NCBI GenBank assembly: GCA_016219165.1
Contig: JACRCB010000100.1
Coordinates: forward strand, 1 to 17,917
DNA from: Deltaproteobacteria bacterium
GTDB taxonomy: Bacteria; Desulfobacterota; GWC2-55-46; DRQE01
Direction of reading: 5' to 3'
Length of the DNA stretch: 17,917 nt
The position numbers and the translations under genes are program-made. Positions 14,629 to 17,917 of this stretch are shown here, piece by piece. The notes under the pieces are model-generated. The model did not search any database and was not told the DNA's origin. It saw only the letters and a list, made by a program, of their open reading frames with translations. Within the stretch, counting starts at the first letter, position 1, and each line of letters starts with the position of its first letter.

Positions 14629-15576
14629 ATGGCGGGAAAAACCACCACCATCATCTCCCTCGGCGGCAACGTCATAATAAGGCGCCATGAGAAGGGAACC
14701 GTTGAAGAGCAGTTTGAAAACACGCGCGTCTCCTGCGCCTTCATCGCCCGCGCGATCGCGGACGGCGAAAACATCGTGATAACCCACGGAAACGGCCCTA
14801 TAGTGGGGAACATCCTCCTCAGAAACGAGGCCATGAAAGAGAATATCCCACCGATGCCCCTTTACATATGCGATGCGGACAGCGAAGGGGGAATCGGCTT
14901 CATGGTCCAGCAAACCCTCTATAACGAACTCCTGAGGACGGGGAAGGTAAAGGACATAGTAACCGTCGTAACCCAGGTGGTTGTGGACCCTTCGGACCCT
15001 GCCTTCAAAAACCCCACAAAACCCATAGGCCCCTACTATACCGAGGGAGACGCAAAGAGGATTGCGAGGGAAAAGGGCTGGGCCGTGAAAGAGGACAGCC
15101 ACAGGGGATGGAGAAGGTTTGTAGCCTCTCCCAAACCCCGGAAGGTCATCGAGTCGAATATAATAAAAAAACTTTCGGATGACGGCGTCATAGTCATAGC
15201 CGCGGGGGGCGGAGGGATACCGGTCGTTGAAAACCCGGACTCCACCCTTTCGGGCGTGGATTGCGTGATAGACAAAGACCTCGCAACGAGTGTTCTCGCA
15301 AAAGAGATAGGGGCCGGGGTATTTATAAACCTGACCCAGACAGATATGGTCTACTTGAACTTCGGGAAACCCGGGCAGAAGGGCATACCGGAGATGGGTG
15401 TCAAGGAGGCGAAAAAATATCTTAAAGAGGGCGAGTTTCTACCCGGCAGCATGCAGCCCAAGATAGAGGCCGCGATAGGGTTTTTAGAGGCCGGAGGCAG
15501 GGAGGTGGTGATTACAACCCCTGAATTCATAGAGGATGCGCTCAAAGGCAAGGCCGGCACAAGGATTCACTTGTAG
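14629..15576 (+). CDS. arcC: carbamate kinase
   Basis: Catalyses reversible transfer between carbamoyl phosphate plus ADP and ATP plus carbamate (NH3 and CO2). It is 315 aa, the normal length, of the amino-acid-kinase fold. Recognisable segments are SLGGNVI (10-16), THGNGPIVGN, KPIGPYYTE, the family signature RGWRRFVASPKP, AAGGGGIPV and CVIDKDLATSVLA. KPIGP and RGWRR separate it from UMP kinase, glutamate kinase and acetylglutamate kinase. The ATG lies one base after the trxB stop and has no Shine-Dalgarno of its own, so it probably depends on coupling. No arginine deiminase or ornithine carbamoyltransferase gene accompanies it, so the source of carbamoyl phosphate is unclear. It is followed by a repeat-rich gap. 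Confidence 0.95.
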   Translation: MAGKTTTIISLGGNVIIRRHEKGTVEEQFENTRVSCAFIARAIADGENIVITHGNGPIVGNILLRNEAMKENIPPMPLYICDADSEGGIGFMVQQTLYNELLRTGKVKDIVTVVTQVVVDPSDPAFKNPTKPIGPYYTEGDAKRIAREKGWAVKEDSHRGWRRFVASPKPRKVIESNIIKKLSDDGVIVIAAGGGGIPVVENPDSTLSGVDCVIDKDLATSVLAKEIGAGVFINLTQTDMVYLNFGKPGQKGIPEMGVKEAKKYLKEGEFLPGSMQPKIEAAIGFLEAGGREVVITTPEFIEDALKGKAGTRIHL

Positions 15577-15689
15577 AGTTGCGGCCTGTACTGCCCCCCC
15601 CCGGATACCACCCATCAAAATTCTCCGGCTTTGCTTTGGCTTCGCCTCCTGCCTGCGCAAGCGCGCAGACAGGCGCAACCGCCGACCCA

Positions 15690-15732
15690 TCCCTGAAACA
15701 AGTTCAGGGCAGGCTCTTCGGGCAGGCACCCG
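15690..15732. repeat. dispersed palindromic repeat, copy 3
   Basis: Core CCCTGAAACAAGTTCAGGG, identical to copy 2, then CAGGCTCTTCGGGCAGGCACCCG. The left flank GACCCAT also resembles copy 2 (GACACAT). It sits between the convergent genes arcC and the cysteine-rich small gene. Confidence 0.9.
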
Positions 15733-15746
15733 CACGAAGTGTGGGT
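15728..15746. repeat. hairpin, 8-bp stem, GAA loop
   Basis: ACCCGCAC-GAA-GTGTGGGT, eight pairs including one G-T, abutting repeat copy 3. The arm and loop design matches the hairpins at 13585 and 13631, suggesting the palindrome and hairpins are parts of one compound repeat. Confidence 0.7.
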
Positions 15747-15803
15747 CGGGGTCGCCCCGCGCATCCTCAGAACGACAGATAAAGAGATATTTTCCGGAGG
15801 TTT

Positions 15804-15914
15804 CTACTGCTTACACGTGCACAGCGAGGATTTCTTCCCGCAACCGCTGCATACGCCGTTTTTTATGGATTTACCGCACTTTATACAAGGCGCACAACCG
15901 CAGGTCTGACACAT
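15804..15914 (-). CDS. 36-aa cysteine-rich protein, probable zinc-binding mini-protein
   Basis: A very short gene whose product has nine Cys in 36 residues: C2, C5, C7, C10, C13, C22, C25, C32, C34. It starts MCQTCGCAPCIKCGK and ends in CTCKQ. C10-x2-C13-x8-C22-x2-C25, each pair followed by Gly-Lys (CIKCGK, CSGCGK), is the layout of a zinc ribbon. The outer cysteines could hold a second metal or redox partner. The ATG at 15912-15914 has an excellent Shine-Dalgarno, GGGGGTGA, five bases upstream. A promoter-like TTGACA-16 bp-CATACT lies about 110 bases upstream (16024-16051). I vaguely recall similar tiny conserved hypotheticals in Desulfobacterota. The function is unknown; metal binding is inferred from cysteine spacing. 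There is no signal peptide. Confidence 0.75.
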   Translation of the reverse strand: MCQTCGCAPCIKCGKSIKNGVCSGCGKKSSLCTCKQ

Positions 15915-16023
15915 GCCTCTCACCCCCTTCCGTGGCGCTAAAAACTCTTTGTAAAAATCTTCTGGCCCCCTGCTTAAGTCCGGGTATAAAGGAAACTTTT
16001 TGCAAAGGGTTTCTTTAAGGAAA
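15915..16023 (-). other. leader region of the cysteine-rich gene
   Basis: No gene is seen in this stretch. If the promoter at 16024-16051 is real, it forms a roughly 100-base 5' leader. It includes an imperfect hairpin, AAAGAAACC/AGTTTCCTTT around a CTTTGCAAAA loop (about 15986-16017), and the mutually complementary CTTAA/TTAAG pair near 15973 and 16017. Such a long leader on so small a gene may carry regulation; this is inference. Confidence 0.35.
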
Positions 16024-16051
16024 AGTATGGCACGGTTTGCGGGGTTGTCAA
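16024..16051 (-). promoter_or_regulatory. predicted promoter of the cysteine-rich small gene
   Basis: On the - strand, a perfect -35 TTGACA (16046-16051), a 16-bp spacer and CATACT (16024-16029). The -35 lies within the palindrome GGGTTGTCAACCC (16042-16054), which starts just after the stop of the upstream hydrolase gene and could be an operator. The 16-bp spacing matches the other two promoters predicted in this window. Confidence 0.45.
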
Positions 16052-16055
16052 CCCT

Positions 16056-16817
16056 CTATAATACCTCTATCTCCATGCCGTCATAGGCGAAGGATACCCC
16101 CGGGGGAAGGGCGACACTGTCTTTTACGTAATCTATGTTGTGGCTTAAGTGCGTAAGGACCGTCGTCTTTGCCGAGACCGCCTCCGAGAACTCTATGGCC
16201 TGGTCCATGGAAAAATGGCTCGGATGGGGGCGCTTCCTCAGCGCCCCGACAATCAATACCTTAAGCCCTTTGAGTTTTTCGAGCGTTTCCTCGGGCACGC
16301 CGCTGCAGTCCGTGAGATACGCCGCATCGTTTATGCGGTAGCCGAGGATGGTGCCTCTTCCGTGGTATATAGGAACCGGGGTTATGTCGAGGCCGAAGAG
16401 TTTCATGGAGGAGTTGACCGCGGAGAGCAAGAGCCGAGGCTTCCAGCCGTCGTATTCGTTGCTGGCAAATATGTATTCAAAGAGGTGCTTTATCCTCGCA
16501 ATCGTCCGCTCGTCCGCGTAGCAGGGTATCGCCCCTTTCTGTATGATGTTAAAGATTCTTAAATCGTCTATCCCGTGGAGGTGGTCTGCGTGCGGATGGG
16601 TAAAAAAAACCGCATCTATCTTCTCTATGTTGTTTGCGAGCGACTGGGCCCTCAAGTCCGTCGAGGTGTCTATGAGGATATTCTTATCCCCGGATGTAAC
16701 GACGGCCGAGGCCCTTGTGCGTTTGTTCTTCGGGTCGTTAGATGCGCACACATCGCAGTAACACCCTATTACCGGCACGCCCGTCGAGGTGCCGCAGCCA
16801 AGGATACGTATCTTCAT
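16056..16817 (-). CDS. metallo-beta-lactamase-fold hydrolase, PhnP-like
   Basis: A 253-aa metal-dependent hydrolase, probably a phosphodiesterase. The main metal motif is HPHADH at 74-79 (THPHADHLHGIDDLR), with the fold's first strand MKIRILGCGTSTGVPVIGC and later VLTHLSHNID. The Cys19-x-Cys21-x2-Cys24 cluster after GVPVIGC matches the extra zinc site of the PhnP subgroup, which hydrolyses cyclic ribose phosphate in phosphonate degradation. No phosphonate (phn) genes are nearby, so the substrate may differ. The ATG at 16815-16817 has AAAGG about ten bases upstream. Its end is followed immediately by the promoter region of the cysteine-rich gene on the same strand. PhnP-like membership is secure; the exact substrate is not. 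Confidence 0.9.
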   Translation of the reverse strand: MKIRILGCGTSTGVPVIGCYCDVCASNDPKNKRTRASAVVTSGDKNILIDTSTDLRAQSLANNIEKIDAVFFTHPHADHLHGIDDLRIFNIIQKGAIPCYADERTIARIKHLFEYIFASNEYDGWKPRLLLSAVNSSMKLFGLDITPVPIYHGRGTILGYRINDAAYLTDCSGVPEETLEKLKGLKVLIVGALRKRPHPSHFSMDQAIEFSEAVSAKTTVLTHLSHNIDYVKDSVALPPGVSFAYDGMEIEVL

Positions 16818-16832
16818 AGCAAGGGGGCCTTT

Positions 16833-16961
16833 CTAACGGGCATCCACCGTCATGGTGAAGGGGGCATGGGGGGCTTGCAAGCCGTCACCTCCGGCAATCC
16901 GCACGGGATTGTCAGGTTTGATGCGGCCGAAGCCAATCTCAACGGCGGATTCATCCCTCAT
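16833..16961 (-). CDS. possible 42-aa small protein between the b5-like and hydrolase genes
   Basis: An open frame from ATG 16959-16961, overlapping the end of the cytochrome-b5-like gene by 11 bases and stopping 15 bases before the hydrolase start, so it fills the gap like an operon member. It begins MRDESAVEIGFGRIKPDNPV and ends TMTVDAR. Third codon positions are GC-rich, as in real genes here. Against it: no good Shine-Dalgarno, arginine codons CGC/CGG/CGT rather than the AGG its neighbours favour, and no family I recognise. It may equally be a chance frame. Confidence 0.3.
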   Translation of the reverse strand: MRDESAVEIGFGRIKPDNPVRIAGGDGLQAPHAPFTMTVDAR

Positions 16962-17190
16962 ACTCGCCCACAACCGGCAGTTCCTCCAGCACCTCTTCCC
17001 CGTGCGGGGCCTCGGCTATATAGTCGGAGAGGTCGCAGCCGGAGGGGTGTTCAAAGTGCATCCCATCGATAAACAGGGGATTATCCGTCGCATCGTATAC
17101 CTTGCCTTTGTACACGAAGTATATGCGCTTTGTGGGGCCGCTGCCGTCGAATTCCTTCAGTTCCTTACCGGTGAATCTTTTCATTTTCAA
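16951..17190 (-). CDS. small cytochrome-b5-like heme/steroid-binding domain protein
   Basis: A 79-aa protein consisting of little more than a cytochrome-b5-like fold. The strand FVYKGKVYDATDNPLF (25-40) corresponds to the YDVT/S-type core, and HPSGCDLS (48-55) stands where b5 has HPGG. His63 in APHGEEVL is the candidate second heme ligand. The His48-His63 spacing is shorter than in classical b5, as in the predicted heme/steroid-binding proteins of this bacterial subgroup. It is likely soluble: no signal peptide or membrane anchor. The start is either TTG at 17188-17190, with GGAGAAGG five bases upstream, or ATG at 17182-17184. The TTG has the better ribosome spacing; the difference is two residues. 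Ligand identity, heme or another hydrophobic molecule, is unknown. Confidence 0.8.
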   Translation of the reverse strand: MKMKRFTGKELKEFDGSGPTKRIYFVYKGKVYDATDNPLFIDGMHFEHPSGCDLSDYIAEAPHGEEVLEELPVVGEYEG

Positions 17191-17275
17191 AAGAACCTTC
17201 TCCGTGAACGATTCTTCAAAAGATTATGTGCAGATGGTCCCGCTTTTGACCTGATGCAACGTTCTTATTTTTAGA

Positions 17276-17917
17276 CTATTTCGGGGGTACTGTGTAATCT
17301 CGGATACGTCTAAATGCACGTTCCCACTGCTCGAATACCGCCCCCACAAAATAGTTAATCCAAGGCGTCAAGTCTTCTTCCTGCGAGTGCCAGTAACGCT
17401 GAGATGCATTCAAAGATTCGTAGTAGGTGGCGCGACTGTCTAAAACAATTTGATCAAGAGGATATACACGAGAGAAATGATATCCTCCTCTCTCAAGCAG
17501 ATACGTTGATAAGAAACGAGCCAGACGCCCATTGCCGTCTATGAATGGATGAATGGCAAGAAAATCGCATGCAAACTCAGCGGTTGCTATCAACATTGAT
17601 GCGTCAGCGCTTTCCTGTGCAAGTCTAAACATCTTGTTGGTTCGGTCGCAAAGCGCGCGAAGAAACTCCTCTGCTCGATTAGCCGAAATGGTAGGTAGAT
17701 CAACCAAAGTACCATCACGACGGCGCCAATGTATTCGAACCTCTTTATTCTTGATACGCCCTGCTGTATCCCCTTTAGTCTTGTGAAACATGCGCCGGTG
17801 TGCTTCGAGAACAAAATCATAAGTCAAAACTGATTCACCCTGTAAGTTAAGTGCCCAAAAATATGTATCGATGATGTCTCTGTGCGCTTGGATACGCTGT
17901 TGAAGTTCAGCATCAAC
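17276..17917 (-). CDS. Fic-domain protein (probable AMP-transferase), N-terminus outside the window
   Basis: A Fic/DOC-fold protein, 213 residues visible. The frame is open to the window edge, so the gene starts beyond it; the TTG at 17825 is internal. The catalytic motif HPFIDGNGR (residues 123-131 from the edge, nucleotides 17525-17551) matches HPFx(D/E)GNxR exactly, so it should be an active nucleotidyl-transferase, normally AMPylating hydroxyl side chains on target proteins. The flap-like stretch and helices around it (FACDFLAIHP, RLARFLSTYLLERGGY) are typical. No inhibitory (S/T)xxxE(G/N) helix is visible in the part present; it could lie in the missing N-terminus. Base composition is lower in GC than the neighbouring genes, suggesting transfer. 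Toxin, housekeeping or regulatory roles cannot be told apart here. Confidence 0.92.
   Translation of the reverse strand, partial: VDAELQQRIQAHRDIIDTYFWALNLQGESVLTYDFVLEAHRRMFHKTKGDTAGRIKNKEVRIHWRRRDGTLVDLPTISANRAEEFLRALCDRTNKMFRLAQESADASMLIATAEFACDFLAIHPFIDGNGRLARFLSTYLLERGGYHFSRVYPLDQIVLDSRATYYESLNASQRYWHSQEEDLTPWINYFVGAVFEQWERAFRRIRDYTVPPK

Larger units (their letters stand above)
15577..15803. other. repeat-rich intergenic stretch between convergent genes
   Basis: No gene or clear terminator is seen in these 227 bases between arcC and the convergent cysteine-rich gene. They contain a C-run (15591-15600), GC-rich inverted sequence around 15650-15675 (GCCTGCGC...GCAGACAGGC), repeat copy 3 and the hairpin at 15728. 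The right end, read on the - strand, begins CTGTCGTTCTGAGGATGCGC, a phrase resembling dispersed intergenic repeats I recall from other bacterial genomes. Confidence 0.6.

Noticed and set aside
15536..16018. 160-codon + strand frame after arcC
   Set aside because: It runs through repeat copy 3 and antisense to the cysteine-rich gene; phrases such as the translated palindrome are typical of spurious repeat-derived proteins.
15577..16055. tRNA or other structured RNA gene
   Set aside because: The hairpins do not form a cloverleaf, and no CCA-adjacent acceptor stem or anticodon arm could be drawn.
16056..16817. Phosphonate degradation cluster suggested by the PhnP-like gene
   Set aside because: No other phn gene is in the window, so the pathway assignment is not supported.

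Overview
This window looks like the chromosome of a bacterium from the Desulfobacterota/Nitrospirota (former 'deltaproteobacterial') range. The reasons are the gene order M50 peptidase-trpS-scpA-scpB-rluB on one strand and valS-nadC-birA-coaX on the other, a moderately high GC backbone that nevertheless uses AGG (Arg) and ATA (Ile) codons heavily, and a receiver-only response regulator with a long acidic tail. The taxonomic call is inference from gene order and style, not from a marker gene. There are no tRNA or rRNA genes, no CRISPR array and no intact insertion sequence.

Layout. (a) 1-1283: an AT-rich restriction-modification pair on the + strand, the C-terminal half of a beta-class DNA methyltransferase and a PD-(D/E)XK endonuclease, probably acquired. 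(b) 1318-4990, - strand: a tightly packed housekeeping operon M50 protease > trpS > scpA > scpB > rluB, with TAGATG and TGATG junctions and an unusually long scpB/rluB overlap. The tryptophanyl-tRNA synthetase carries the complete four-cysteine spacing of the [4Fe-4S] TrpRS subgroup. (c) 4991-5219: divergent intergenic region with two look-alike promoters and a copy of a palindromic dispersed repeat. (d) 5220-6281: response regulator, followed by a terminator-like hairpin. (e) 6391-12190, + strand: valS, nadC, birA, coaX and a TPR protein in overlapping or close succession (tRNA charging, NAD, biotin and CoA metabolism). (f) 12351-13340: an uncharacterised 329-aa protein containing an in-frame 24-bp tandem repeat. 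(g) 13341-13715: a gene-free stretch made of nested inverted repeats, hairpins and a second repeat copy. (h) 13716-15576: trxB and a carbamate kinase, one base apart. (i) 15577-17190: a third repeat copy, then - strand small genes: a 36-aa nine-cysteine protein with its own promoter, a PhnP-like metallo-beta-lactamase-fold hydrolase and a mini cytochrome-b5-like protein. (j) 17276-end: a Fic-domain protein of different base composition, running off the window.

Most of the window is ordinary core metabolism. The parts most worth a second look are the tiny cysteine-rich protein at 15804-15914, the Fe-S type TrpRS, the compound palindromic repeat family (three copies), the nested inverted-repeat region before trxB, and the double-palindrome minisatellite inside the 329-aa gene. 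I found no convincing new multi-gene defence or biosynthetic system. The restriction-modification pair and the Fic gene, at opposite edges, are the only accessory modules seen.
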